A stretch of 64,000 nucleotides of DNA from Brachypodium distachyon. Taxonomy: Eukaryota; Streptophyta; Magnoliopsida; Poales; Poaceae. Positions 1 to 10,616 of this stretch are shown in pieces. Position 1 is the first letter of the stretch; each line of letters starts with the position of its first letter. The stretch lies in NCBI RefSeq assembly GCF_000005505.3, contig NC_016134.3:46032650-46096649 (forward strand). Direction: 5' to 3'. The position numbers and the translations under genes are program-made. The notes beneath the pieces are model-generated. The model was given only the letters and a program-made list of their open reading frames with translations, did not search any database and was not told where the DNA came from.

Positions 1-77
1 ATGTATTTAAACGTTTTGGAAATAGGTACATTTATTTTGGCAAATTTGAAACAAAAAATTAAGAAAGGGGAGAGTAG
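1..77. mobile_element. Stowaway-type MITE, right-half fragment
   Basis: The sequence has the internal layout shared by the other Stowaway copies here (ATGTAT, an A-rich stretch, a TACATTTAT segment, GGCAAATTTGAAACAA), followed by a decayed GGGGAGAGTAG end. The left part lies outside the window. It sits about 80 bp upstream of gene A, so it is part of that gene's promoter region. The open frame through it is not coding. Confidence 0.6.
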
Positions 78-159
78 CTTGCTCCTGCATATATACAGGA
101 CTATCTCTGTGTATCTATCTGTAGCCCTGGACAAGGATCGAACGAACGGCCGTACGGTG

Positions 160-2193
160 ATGCCTTTCGCAATCACGCAGCAGCAGCAGCAGCGGGCGCT
201 GGGGGCGGATGCGGCGGCGGCCGTGAGGCAGGCGGCGGGCCTGGCTCGGCGCCGGGGCCACGCGCAGGTCACCCCGCTCCACGTCGCCTGCGCCATTATC
301 ATGTCTTCTTCTTCTTCCTCAGCTCCGGCGGGCGCGGCTGGTCTCCTTCTGCGCGCCGCATTCCCGCTCCAGCAACGGCAGCAGCACGAGGCGGCAGCGC
401 TCTGGCTCCGGCTCGACGCCGCCGTCGGCCGCCTCCCGGTGCGCGCCGCGGCGGCGGCGCCGAGGATGATGATGGTGCCGCTGTCGAACGCGCTGGTGGC
501 GGCACTGAAGCGGGCGCAGGCGTCGGCGGCGCAAGAGCAAGACCGGCGGAGCGGCAAGGCGGTGGTGGTGGAGCTGGAGCTGCTCGTGGCGTCCATCCTC
601 GACGACCCCAACGTCGACCGCGCCGTGCGCGAGGCCGGCGCCGGCATCCTCAGGAAGCAGAAACAAGAGGGCGCCGTCTCGATCGTGGAGCTGTCGTCCA
701 GTAGCATCGACAGCGAGACGAGTGGCGATAATTCTCGCCAGACGGCAGCCGTCGTCGATCAGGACGGGATGAGCCTCGCGTTGATGCTCAGCTGCCACAA
801 CCACAGGTATATACATACACGTACAAGTGTACTGCAGCTAGAGTGTGGTGGGGTAATTGTTTCTTTGGTTTCAGAAAGTACCATCGTCCATGCAACTCCA
901 TATGTACAACATATGCTCCGTGCAAACTAAAAAACACACTAATGTTTCGGGGCGGTCTAGTTCAAGTCAAAGGTATTCAAACGAGTACCAATTATTTTTA
1001 CCAAATAGGTACTTAATTCTTGTTTCAAATTTGATCAAAAATGAATGTATTTATTCCTAAAAAGTGTCTAGATACATGTAATATTTCGACATGAATTACG
1101 GAACGGAGGAAGCAGCATTTTAGCCCCAAAAGTAAATTTATTTTTCGAGATACGCATGCTTTTATTAAATCTCAACATGCAATGGAATACAAGATGTCAG
1201 GTGGCCTTAATAGGTGCAAATAGGCTCCACCCTGCCTCAGTTGTCAATTGAACCCAATTCTATGAGTCTAAACTATTACCTGTTTATTCCTCTTGCAGCC
1301 GGCCTGATCAATTTAGTCAAGCAAAACAAAGAACAGGCCGATCGGCCATAGTCGGCGGCACAAGTGTAGTCACAATGGTCCTCCCGCCATGGCTCCGCCG
1401 CATCAACCAAGATCAATATCATCCAAATCTCACACGAAGCGCATCACAGTACCAACCAAAGTTCAGGGAGCTCACGGGGGAGAACCTCAAGATCATGTGC
1501 CACGCTCTCGAGGGCCATGTACCGCCGCGTCACAGGGACAACGTCCCCGGCGTAGCGGGCACCATACTCCGGTGCCGCTCCGGCATGACAAGGAGGCGGT
1601 GGTGCCCACCCAACTCGTCAGCGACTTGGTTGCTCTTCCGAGGAAAGGATAGGCGTGGCAAGAAGGCCGTGGCACTGGAGCTCACGAGGCTCGTGTTCTG
1701 TACGTACACCGAGTTCGCCTCCAGCGACAGCGACCCCGGACTTAACACCATGAGCAAAGGGAGGTATGCACGGAATAATGGCGCCTATGCCGGGACAAGA
1801 TTGCTCGAAGCGATCTTGGAAAACCCTCACCGTGTTGTGTTCATCGATGGGATAGACGACCTAGATCACGAGTTGGGGGCCGCGATCAAGAACGTGATTG
1901 CGACTGGGAGAATAACGAGATGCAATGGCACTAATGGCGGTCTGGAGGACGCCATCATCGTGCTTTGCTCCGATGGAGTGACGTCGCCTTCCTTGGCTCG
2001 GGCAAAGCGACGACGGATCAACAGCAATGGACAACAAAACAACGAGGAATCCCGTCATCATTTCAGTTTGGATTTGAACGCTCCCGCCGAAGATCAGGAA
2101 TATGTTGAGGAAGAAGAAGAAGACGGAGAAAAAATGGCTGACAATGATGCTGGGATCATTGGCATCGTGGACGGTGTTTTTCGGTTCGACTAA
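160..2193 (+). CDS. Compact SMXL/D53-family protein A (double Clp-N plus D2 and EAR motif, no D1 domain)
   Basis: Two exons, 160-806 and 1299-2193, join through a GT-AG intron (AG+C codon) into 513 aa. Residues 1-165 are a double Clp-N domain, with RRGHAQVTPLHVA at 31-43, LSNALVAALKRAQA at 108-121 and SILDDPNVDRAVREAG at 145-160. After a short linker, PPWLRRINQDQ opens the D2-like part: ELTGENLKIMC, a P-loop-like GKDRRGKK (331-338), Walker-B-like VVFIDGIDD (395-403), a basic KRRR (452-455), the EAR motif LDLNAP (473-478), an acidic tract, and the end IVDGVFRFD. SMXL proteins are nuclear corepressors that bind TOPLESS through the EAR motif. The short tail after the EAR resembles SMXL3/4/5. Usual SMXL3/4 length is about 900-1000 aa; the D1 AAA region is missing here. 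ATG 160 is chosen because gene B starts at the equivalent base. Family call sure; function of the short form unknown. Confidence 0.88.
1009..1112. mobile_element. Decayed Stowaway-type MITE inside the intron of gene A
   Basis: It shows the usual internal words (AATGAATGTATTTATT, GTGTCTAGATACATGTAATA, TTTCGACA) and a right end GGAACGGAGGAAG. The left terminus has lost its CTCCCTCC. It accounts for much of the 492-bp intron length. Confidence 0.65.
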
Positions 2194-2299
2194 TTTTCAG
2201 CGTGAGTTTTAGTTAGTTTTAATTTCGATCTCCTGTATCTGTTTTCCTACATTTAATTTCCCCTTATTTTCTTGTATTAAAAAAAGAGAGAGAAGATTT
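2194..2299 (+). other. 3' flank of gene A up to the Copia insertion
   Basis: This is T-rich sequence after the TAA stop, close in sequence to the 3' flank of gene B at 17901-17990. The Copia element inserted about 100 bp after the stop, so it may separate gene A from its native polyadenylation region. The last five bases, GATTT (2295-2299), are the target-site duplication. Confidence 0.7.
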
Positions 2300-2726
2300 T
2301 GTTATGAATGCGACAAGCAAGAACGAAGAACGAAGAAGAAATCACAGCATAAAGACGCACGGATTTAACGTGGAAAACCCTCTCAAACAACGAGGGAGAA
2401 AACCATGGGCGCCAGCCAGCGAAATCTCACTATATGAGGAGTGTTTACAATGCCAGGGAGGTTCTACAGATGCAACTCGTGAGAACTCTACCCAAAACGG
2501 TGGCTTACAAGAGGTATATATAGCAGGAGCATTAGGGCAAGTCAGATCCGTAATGGGCACACCGGAAGTTCCGGATGGAGGCCGGAAGTTCCGCTAATTC
2601 TTGAATATCCGGAAGTTCCGCAGCAAGTTATGCATTTTCCCGAAAAGTAACAGAGAGCAACCGGAGGTTCGGCCAGAAGTTGGGCCGGAACTTCCGGCCC
2701 CTGGGAATTTGTATCATAATCCAACA
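2300..2726 (-). repeat. Left LTR (3' LTR) of the outer Copia
   Basis: It begins TGTTATGAATG and ends ATCCAACA, matching 10190-10616 along its length with scattered substitutions and small indels. It carries several copies of GGAAGTTCCG-type palindromic words, which may be part of its promoter or RNA structure. The purine-rich stretch just inside on the minus strand (CTCAAGGTGGAGTT) is the likely polypurine tract. Confidence 0.92.
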
Positions 2727-2834
2727 AACTCCACCTTGAGACAAATTCCTCCTTAAAAAATTCCTCCTTGTAGCATGAACAACAACAACTCCTAAAACAA
2801 AGAAAATACTTTCGACACCAACAACCACGAGGGG

Positions 2835-3437
2835 CTAAACAGTTATACCAACTAAGCTTGAGCATAGCTCAACCTTACCAATAGGAACAGGCTTTGTCAT
2901 CATATCAGCAGGATTATCATGAGTGCTGATCTTGCATACCTTCAATTTACCATGTGCAACAACATTGCGAACAAAATGGTACTTGACATCAATGTGCTAG
3001 GTTCTGTCATGGAGCATCTGATCCTTAGTAAGGTAAATAGCACTTTGACTGTCGCAAAATAGGTTAATGCAAGAAACATTTTGACAAAGCTCAGCATATA
3101 AACTCTTCAACCAAACAGATTCTTTGCAAGTTTCAGCAATAGCCATATATTCTGCTTCGGTTGTACATTGAGCAACAACTGGTTGCAGTGTTGCCTTCCA
3201 ACTCACAGCACATCCACCTACCGTGAACACATAACCTGTGAGGGATCTCCTCTTATCCAAGTCGGCAGCAAAATCTGAATCCACAAAGCCAGCGAGTCCA
3301 TCATCAGTCTTGCCAAACTTCAAGCAATCATTGGATGTGCCACGGAGGTACCTGAAAATCCACTGAACAGCTTTCCAATGTTCTCTACCGGGATTAGCCA
3401 TGTAATGGCTGACCAAACTCATAGCATATGATAAATC
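2835..3437 (-). pseudogene. Outer Copia RNase H domain (C-terminal end of pol)
   Basis: The minus-strand reading gives typical Copia RNase H words: WIFRYLRGT, GFVDSDFAAD, SLTGYVFTVGG, TEAEYMAIAE and LFCDSQSAI. The frame meets a TAG at 2997-2999 after MLHDRT, then continues recognisably (HIDVKYHFVR, NPADMMTKPV) to a stop at 2835. The upstream side is cut by the nested element at 3438. Confidence 0.9.
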
Positions 3438-4762
3438 TGTTGGGAATATGCCCTAGAGGCAATCACGTATGATGTAATTCCCAATGTATTCATAAAGATT
3501 ATTAAGTTGTCCTTGTTTGAACATCTGATATGTATCATTGAATATGTGATTTGATTGTGGAACTATGTATTCATGTTGTTCATACTAAATTGTCCTTAGT
3601 CATTAAGGTTGTGCTGGACACATAATCTAGACTAATGTGAAAGTTGGCTGATGACTCGGTTCCACTTGTCATGGGCATGGTGATGTCATTCCAGCTTACA
3701 CGGACTCGGCTAAAGAGTTTAGCGAGTCGGACTGACCCATATTGAGATGCAACGAGTAGGTCGTCATTTGCATGTCTCAATCAATGTAATCCTTAGACCT
3801 GAGGTTATCGCACAATCCGAGTTGTGGATCACCAACTTAGGTTCTGTCAAACGTTGTTCCCTAACAGGGCAGTTATAAAGGCAGAGTTCGGGTTGACTGA
3901 GAATCAAGCTGTGTGATGTGGATAACCAAGATGGGATTTTGCCCCTCCGACTGGAGAGATATTCTCTGGGCCCTCTCGAGTGATATGATTCGGGAAGCAT
4001 GGCCATGCGCGACTCAGTTAACTGTTAACCGGGTCGATCGACTAAGAGTTAGTCGGATGAATCGTATATCACGGATCGAGAAGATAGTTGAACTATTAAA
4101 GGGATGACGATTAATCGCCTATAGTTCGACAAAGTATATTGTGAGGCAAAAGGGACTAAGACGTATGTCACATTGGAAGGTACGTCGTCATGACTCGATG
4201 GTACTTGGGAGTCGGCATGTTCTGCTAGGAGCCGCTACCGATTGATCGATTGAGAGTCGGATTCCAATCGTGTCCAAGTAGCCATGAGCCTGCGGGGTCA
4301 CACACTTAAGAGCGGGAGCAAGTATTTGGTCGGGTTGGACCCGAACCGGAAATGGACTGACAATGCGAGTTGGACTCGCAGAGTGAATGGGCCACAAGTA
4401 CTGGAGCCCACTTCCACTCGGTATATAAGCAGGGGCGTAGGATGCCCAAGGGGCACGGTTCGCCACTCTCATGCGTTGAGAACCCTATCCCCATTCAGTC
4501 CAACCGTCGCACCGGACCTAGCAGTCCGCCGCCGGAGCTCCTCCTCGCACGTGTGCATACCGGCAGAGGTGCTGTACGTTCAGCACTTCGACGATCGCGA
4601 GATTGGATCGGCTGGATCGGATCGAGGGACTGCACTGCATCAAGGCGCTGCATCGATAATCCGCAACTGCGAGTCTAGTGGTAATCCTTGTGGCCTTCTA
4701 CCTCGGCTAGATCTTGGGAGTTCGCGTAGGAAAAGTTTTGTTTATCTCTACGCGCCCCTTCA
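3438..4762 (+). repeat. 5' LTR of the nested Copia
   Basis: The LTR starts TGTTGGG directly after the outer RNase H frame and ends CCCTTCA just before the primer-binding site. At 1325 bp it is about three times the outer LTR. With no partner LTR in the window its right boundary rests on the PBS position alone. Confidence 0.8.
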
Positions 4763-6071
4763 GTGGTATCAGAGCGGTAGCTTCTGGTATTAGGCCCTTG
4801 ATCGCGCATATGTGATATGCAGTAGGCATTAGATTGGATCTAGTTGTTGTTTTGGTGGTCGGTCTATGAGATAGATCGGTTTTGTACAAGATTGATTGGA
4901 TCAATCATACTCGGGGAAATGGATGATCTGTTGTCCGTGATCATACTGCTAAGGTCGTGGAACGACATACCCCTACCGGTCGGCTTCCGCCATCGGGGTA
5001 TACTGTGACACGTAAATCCAGTTGCGGTGATCGAAGATCAAAGAGTTTCGTCGAATCGGAACACAGATCGGATCTGGGTAAGATTGTTTTATCCGATGAA
5101 GAAATCCATGATCGGAATGCAGATTTGATCGGGACCGCCGGCTTTGCCCTGTCGTAGCGCCTTAGATGTTGTTGCGAGGTTCACAATGCCGGTAGATATC
5201 ATTTCTATGCATAACTTGTTTTTGCAGGATGTTGTGAATGGTATGGCTTATGTGCATGTGATGTGTGTAATCCATACGTGATCTGCGTGTCACGTTTTTT
5301 GTCAGCCGGCTGGAGCCTAGGTGCTGTCATTTATTGTATAACGACCTGCGTGTCGAATTCTCCATGTAATTTCCGTTCACTAGCTAGTGCAGCTATTTGG
5401 AGAACCTGAAGGACATGCAATCCGATGTACAAGTCGGCGACATGGAGTAAGGCGGCACGTGACAAGAGTTGGCACGAGTCTACTTACAAGCTTTATGGAG
5501 ATGGAGATCACCATGAAGAGAGCCATACCATTTCACATTATAATTGCTTTATTTGTGTTATTGTTATGTCTCAGTTTTACCTCTATTAGATAGTTGATAG
5601 TTTAAATCTCTCAAAGAAGGTCTAGTCGGTCACCCTGCCAAGTGCTGCACCATCACAAGTTGGACATTCTTGGTAGTGGGCTCATGAAATTGAGGTGCTA
5701 CCAATTCTTTCCAACTAGGTGGGTTTGAGTTGGACTCTTACAGCGGAAGCACTTGGTAAGCTAGACGAGTCCATCACAACGGTTGTGGGGCTCGGGGCGA
5801 GGTAGGTCGGGAGCCTGGGCATGTGATGCCACCAATCTAACAGGAGTCGTATGAGATGCGATTGGCAAGGTGTTGCCTACCTAGATCACTTGGCGACTAG
5901 CGGTGATGCTAAAGCTCACGAGTCGTTTTGCTTATTTAGGATCCTGAATCACTTAGTAACCATCGGAGAGATGTTGGTTCTAGTGGGAGCATAAGTATTA
6001 AAGCGTTTAATATTCCTGCTCTTTTATGAGTACATGTCTTAAGTGTTTTGCATATTTTCTGTTGTAGATCA
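4763..6071 (+). other. Primer-binding site and untranslated leader of the nested Copia
   Basis: The motif TGGTATCAGAGC at 4764-4775 matches the initiator-tRNA-Met primer site used by most plant Copia elements. The 1.3 kb that follows has no convincing coding frame and leads to the gag ATG at 6072. Confidence 0.8.
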
Positions 6072-6486
6072 ATGGCACCTAGCAACCTTCCTCATTTGTC
6101 CACTTTTGTGTTGAGGTCGATCCTAGAGAAAGATAAACTTAATGGAACTAATTTCACCAACTGGTATTGTAATCTGAGGATAGTCCTCAAGGAAGAAAAG
6201 AAGGACCATGTTCTAGACACTCCACTTCCAGATGAGCCTGATGATGATGCGACGGTCGCTGTCATGAATGCCACCGTAAGGCTAGAGATGAGTCTACGGA
6301 AATTAGCTGTCTTATGCTTGCACACATGGAACCGGACTTGCAGCAGCAGTTCGAGAATGTTGAGGCCTACGATATGATCGAAAGCCTCAAAAGTATGTTC
6401 CAGGCTCAGGCAAAGACCGAGAGGTATCAAGTCTCTCAAGCTTTGCTTGGCTGTAAGCTCAAAGACGCGATCCACTGAGTTCGCAC
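6072..6486 (+). pseudogene. Nested Copia gag, N-terminal part, frameshifted
   Basis: The frame from ATG 6072 begins MAPSNLPHLSTF and has the Copia gag core (LNGTNFTNWY, LRIVLKEEKKDHVLD). It shifts frame near 6285, continues as LMLAHMEPDLQQQFENVEAY and then MFQAQAKTERYQVSQALLG, and shifts again near 6480 into the long pol frame. Two frameshifts make it non-functional. Confidence 0.85.
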
Positions 6487-8613
6487 GTGATCAAGATGAC
6501 TGGTTACGTGCAGTCTTTGGATAGGCTGGGTTTTCCCATAAGCGATGAGTTCGCTACATATATAGTTCTGAACTCTCTTCCTAGTGCATATGCTCCGTTC
6601 ATCTCGAACTATCACATGCATGGTATGGATAAGAAGCTCACTGAACTACATGGGATGCTCAAGACAGCAGAGGCTGACCTCAAGAAAGGCACCAGTCAAG
6701 TGTTGATGGTGCAGAATAACGCTAAGTTCAAGAAGGGTTCTTGGACTAAGAAGAAGAAGGCTAAGTCAGGAGGCAAAACTCAGGACTCTGTCCCGAGCGC
6801 TGCCTCAGGGACTAAGCCGTCTCCTACAGCTGGATCCACTTGCTTCTATTGCAAGACGGATGGGCACTGGAAGAGGAACTGCAGCAATTTTTTGACTGAC
6901 AAAGCCAAGAGTGGAAGTGGGACTTCTAACTCAGGTACGCTTGTTTGTAATGTTATAGACATTTATCTTGCTGATGCACCTAACAGTTCATGGGTATATG
7001 ATACCGGATCAGTAATTCACATCTGCAACTCGTTGCAGGGGCTGGTAAGAACTAGGAGCGTGGCAAGAGGCGAGGTTGATATTCGAGTCGGCAACAAGGC
7101 GAGAGTCGCTGCGTTGGAAGTCGGCACGATGCAACTTCATTTACCTTCAGGATTCTTAATGGAGGTGAATAATTGTTATTATGTTCCAGTGCTTAGTCGA
7201 AACATTATTTCCGCCTCATGTTTAATGAGACAAGGTTATGAGTCGAATATTAAGAATAATGGTTGTTCTTTATATTTGAAAGACATGTTTCACGGCTTTG
7301 CACCCGTCCAGGACGGGTTATTTATTTTGAATCTTGATAGTGAATCAGTCTATAACATAAATGTGAAAAGGTTAAAACCAAATGATCTGAATATGACTTA
7401 CTTTTGGCACTGTCGGCTTGGTCATATAAGTTGGAAGCGCATGAAGAAGCTCCATGATGATGGACTTTTAACTTTGTTCGACTTGGAGTCGTTCGAGACA
7501 TGCGAGTCATGCCTACTCGGCAAAATGACCAAGACGCCTTTTGCAAGGAGTTGTGAAAGGGCATCTGACCTGTTGGAACTAATACATAGTGATGTATGTG
7601 GCCCAATGAGCACGACAGCCAGAGGTGGTTATGAGTACTTCATTACCTTCACTGATGATTTGAGTAGATATGGATATGTCTATTTAATGAAACACAAGTC
7701 GGAAGCCTTTGAGAAATTCAAGGAATTCCAGAGTGAGGTACAAAATCAACTCGGCAAGAAAATAAAGTTTCTACGGTCGGACCGTGGAGGCGAGTACATG
7801 AGCCATGAGTTTGATGACCATCTAAAGAGTTGTGGAATAGTTCCTCAGCTCACTCCACCGGGTACGCCGCAGAGGAACGGTGTATCAGAACGGCGGAATC
7901 GGACCTTGTTGGACATGGTACGATCAATGATGAGTCGAACAGATCTACCCTTGTCATTTTGGGGATATTGTCTAGAAACTGCAGCGTTCACACTAAACAG
8001 AGTACCATCGAAATCGGTAGAGAAGACACGGCATGAGATGTGGACTGGCAAAAGGCCGAGTTTGTCTTTTCTTAAGATTTGGGGCTGTGAAGCATTTGTC
8101 AAGCGACTTCAGTCGGACAAGCTCATGGCCAAGTCAGATAAGTGTATTTTCGTGGGGTATCCAAGGGAAACCTTAGGGTACTACTTCTACAACCGAGAAG
8201 AGGGCAAAGTGTTTGTCGCTCGGAACGGTGTCTTCCTTGAGAAAGAGTTTCTTAGTCAGGGAGTCAGTGGGAGCACAGTGCAACTCGAAGAAATTCGGGA
8301 GGAACCTGCTAGACGCGAGTCGGCTACAGTCTTAGAGGCTGAGCCGGTCGTGGTATCCATGCCGGTGACAGCACCAGAACCACGGAGATCTGCTAGATTG
8401 CAAAGTGCCCGTGAAGTATTACTGTTAGACAGTGATGAGCCAACAACTTATTCGGAAGCGATGGTGGGATCTGATTCTGAGTCATGACTTGGAGCCATGA
8501 GATCTGAGTTAAAGTCCATGGATGAAAATCAAGTTTGGACCTTGGTTGATTTGCCAGACGGTGAAAGACCCGTCGAGAGCAAATGGGTCTTTAAGAAGAA
8601 AACTGACATCAGC
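6487..8613 (+). pseudogene. Nested Copia gag C-terminus, protease, integrase and RT start
   Basis: One open frame of 666 codons contains the gag zinc knuckle CFYCKTDGHWKRNC (6841-6882), the protease active site YDTGS (about 7000), the pre-integrase HHCC region (WHCRLGHIS...CESCLLGK), and the integrase core with D in HSDVCGP, D in RSDRGGEY and E in NGVSERRNRT. A TGA at 8485-8487, probably from a Trp codon, interrupts the linker. The same frame continues LGAMRSELKSMDENQVWTL into the first RT residues before the deletion junction at about 8613. RT and RNase H are absent. Confidence 0.93.
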
Positions 8614-10149
8614 ACCAATAGAAGTCTTACGGGAGGGTCCCCAAACATCAGCATGCACATAATCTAATATGTCTTTGGTGGTATGAATGGAAAAAACGAA
8701 TTTAACCCTCTTGTGATTACCATAAACGCAGTGCTCACAAAACTCAAGCTTACTCAAGTTGCAGCCATCGATGAGCTCTCTCTTGACCAACTCTGCCATC
8801 CCATGTTCGCTCATATGCCCAAGACGCATATGCCACAGATTCATTTTTGCACAATCATCAGAATCATTAGGTGTAACGGCAGCAGCAAAACCAGGCAAAG
8901 TGCTGCCTCTAAGAACATATAATTTGACAGAATTCATATCACCTATCATGTGAATGAGAGAACCTCTAGATATCTTCAGAAGTCTACGTCCTCCGGCGTA
9001 CTTGTGCCCGTCACAATCCATGGTACTAAGCGAGATCAAATTTCTGGCCATGCTTGGTATGTGCTTCATCTCTTTCAATGTGCGTGTCATGCCATCATGG
9101 GTCTTGATCTGAACGGACCCAACGCCAACAATATGACAAGGATTGTCATTGCCCACATGCACAAAATCTCCAGTCTGCACAGACTCAGAAGAATTGAACC
9201 AATCCTTGTTACAAAAAATATGAAAGGAACATGTTGTATCAAGAATCCATTCATCATCATGGGAAGTACAAGCAGCAAGAACAACGAGGCATTCACCCTC
9301 AGAGCTGTCGGTAGAAACGACAGCGGCCTTACCATTACCATCAGACTTGTCTTTCGGTTTGTAGGTACCGTTCCTTTTCTCCTTGTTCTTCAGTTTATAA
9401 CAATTCTCAATAACATGATTATTTTTCTTGCAATACCTACAGAACTTATCTTTTCCTCGGCACTTTGAACGAGCTTTTCCGTCCCCGCTCTTATCTTGGT
9501 TGCCGTAGTTGTTATTCCTCTGCTCGGTCCTGCCACGAACCTGCAGAGCTTCTGCCTTTGAGAACGATCCATCGGCCTCCACCATATACTTCGTCTTCTT
9601 TTTCTGTCTAAGTGCCTCTAAAACCTCATTAAGGGTTACAGAGTCATGGCTATAAAGAATTGGATCGTGGAAATTCGTATAGGAACTAAGCAACGAGCAT
9701 AAGAGTAAGATGGCTAAATTCTCATCAACATACTTAACCTCCAAAGCTTGCAAGTCAGAAACTATCTCTCGAAAAACAGTTATATGAGATATTACCGATC
9801 CACCTTCTTGCAGCTTATGGGTGAACAACTTCATCTTTACATGCATCTTACTGGTTAGATCTTTAGACATGCAGATCGATTCCAGTTTCAGCCACAGGGC
9901 TGCTGCGGATTTCTCCTGCAACACTTTTTGCAAAATATTATTGGACAGATGAAGTTGAATCAAAGACAAAGCCTTACGATCTTTGTGTTTTTCTTCGGCA
10001 GTCTACTCCTTTTCATCCTTCTTGCCGAAGGAATCAAGCGCTTCATCCAGATCTGAAGTTTGGGCGAGAATCGTCCGCATCTTCACTTGCCACAACGAGA
10101 ATCGTGTGGTGTAGTCCAGCTGCGGCAGATCGAACTTCAAGGTAGACAT
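8614..10149 (-). pseudogene. Outer Copia gag, protease and integrase start
   Basis: Reads leftwards from ATG at 10149 (MSTLKFDLPQLDY). A single in-frame TAG near 10005 (after KKDEKE) breaks gag, and the frame then runs on to 8614. It contains a zinc knuckle CRYCKKNNHVIENC, a protease site altered from the usual D-S/T-G to D-T-T (WILDTTCSFHI), the pre-integrase region (LWHMRLGHMSEHG, CEHCVYGNHKRV) and the integrase start HADVWGPSRKTSIG. After that it crosses the deletion junction into antisense nested-element DNA, so the last residues of the frame are meaningless. Confidence 0.9.
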
Positions 10150-10189
10150 GTCGCAAACCCTAGGCAGAACCTGGGGCTCTAATACCACT

Positions 10190-10616
10190 TGTTATGAACG
10201 CGACAAGCAAGAATAAAGAACGAAGAAGAAATCACAGCACAAGGACACACGGATTTAACGTGGAAAACCCTCTCAAACAACGAGGGGGGAAAACCATGGG
10301 CGCCAGCCAGCGAAATCTCACTATATGAGGAGTGTTTACAACGGCAGAGAGGTTCTACAATGCAACTCATGACAACATTGCCCAAAACGGCAGCTTACAA
10401 GAGGTATATGTAGCAGGAGCATTAGGGCAAGTCAGATCCGTAATGGGCACACCGGAAGTTCCGCTTGGAGGCCGGAAGTTTCGCTAATTCTTAAATATTC
10501 AGAAGTTCCGCAGCAAGTTCCGCATTTTTCCGAAAAGTAACAGAAAGCAACCGGAGGTTCGGACGGAAGTTGGGCCGGAACTTCCGACACCTGGGAATTT
10601 GGATCATAATCCAACA
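10190..10616 (-). repeat. Right LTR (5' LTR) of the outer Copia, with adjacent primer-binding site
   Basis: It begins TGTTATGAACG and ends ATCCAACA followed by the GATTT duplication. Immediately inside, about 10170-10188, the complement reads AGTGGTATTAGAGCCCCAG, a one-mismatch version of the usual Copia primer-binding site. This fixes the minus orientation of the element. Confidence 0.92.

Larger units (their letters stand above)
3438..8613 (+). mobile_element. Nested Copia retrotransposon (plus orientation), 3' half deleted
   Basis: A 5' LTR (3438-4762, starting TGTTGGGAATATGCCC) is followed by the primer-binding site TGGTATCAGAGC (4764-4775), a leader of about 1.3 kb, then gag, protease, integrase and only the first residues of reverse transcriptase. 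At about 8613 the plus-strand RT (VFKKKTD) stops abruptly and the outer element's integrase begins on the minus strand. No second LTR is present. One deletion therefore removed the rest of this element together with the outer element's integrase C-terminus and RT. Confidence 0.88.
2300..10616 (-). mobile_element. Full-length Ty1-Copia LTR retrotransposon (minus orientation) with nested Copia
   Basis: Terminal direct repeats at 2300-2726 and 10190-10616 (427 bp each, TGTTATGAA...ATCCAACA) are flanked by an exact 5-bp duplication, GATTT, at 2295-2299 and 10617-10621. A primer-binding site (TGGTATTAGAGCCCCA read on the minus strand) lies just inside the right LTR, so that LTR is the 5' one. Gag, protease and start of integrase read leftwards from 10149, and RNase H lies at 2835-3437. 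The middle, 3438-8613, is a second Copia in the opposite orientation, and the outer element's integrase C-terminus and reverse transcriptase are gone. The LTRs differ at scattered bases and both contain the repeated word CCGGAAGTTCCG. It is a dead copy. Confidence 0.93.

Noticed and set aside
299..816. Minus-strand frames opposite gene A exon 1, rich in Arg, His and Pro
   Set aside because: They are antisense shadows of the GC-rich Clp-N coding region; no domain and no start context. The same holds opposite genes B and C (14759-15289 minus, 38763-39437 plus).
4763..4776. tRNA-like word TGGTATCAGAGC (and its counterpart near 10175)
   Set aside because: It is the 3' initiator-tRNA complement used as a Copia primer-binding site, not a tRNA gene; no cloverleaf surrounds it.
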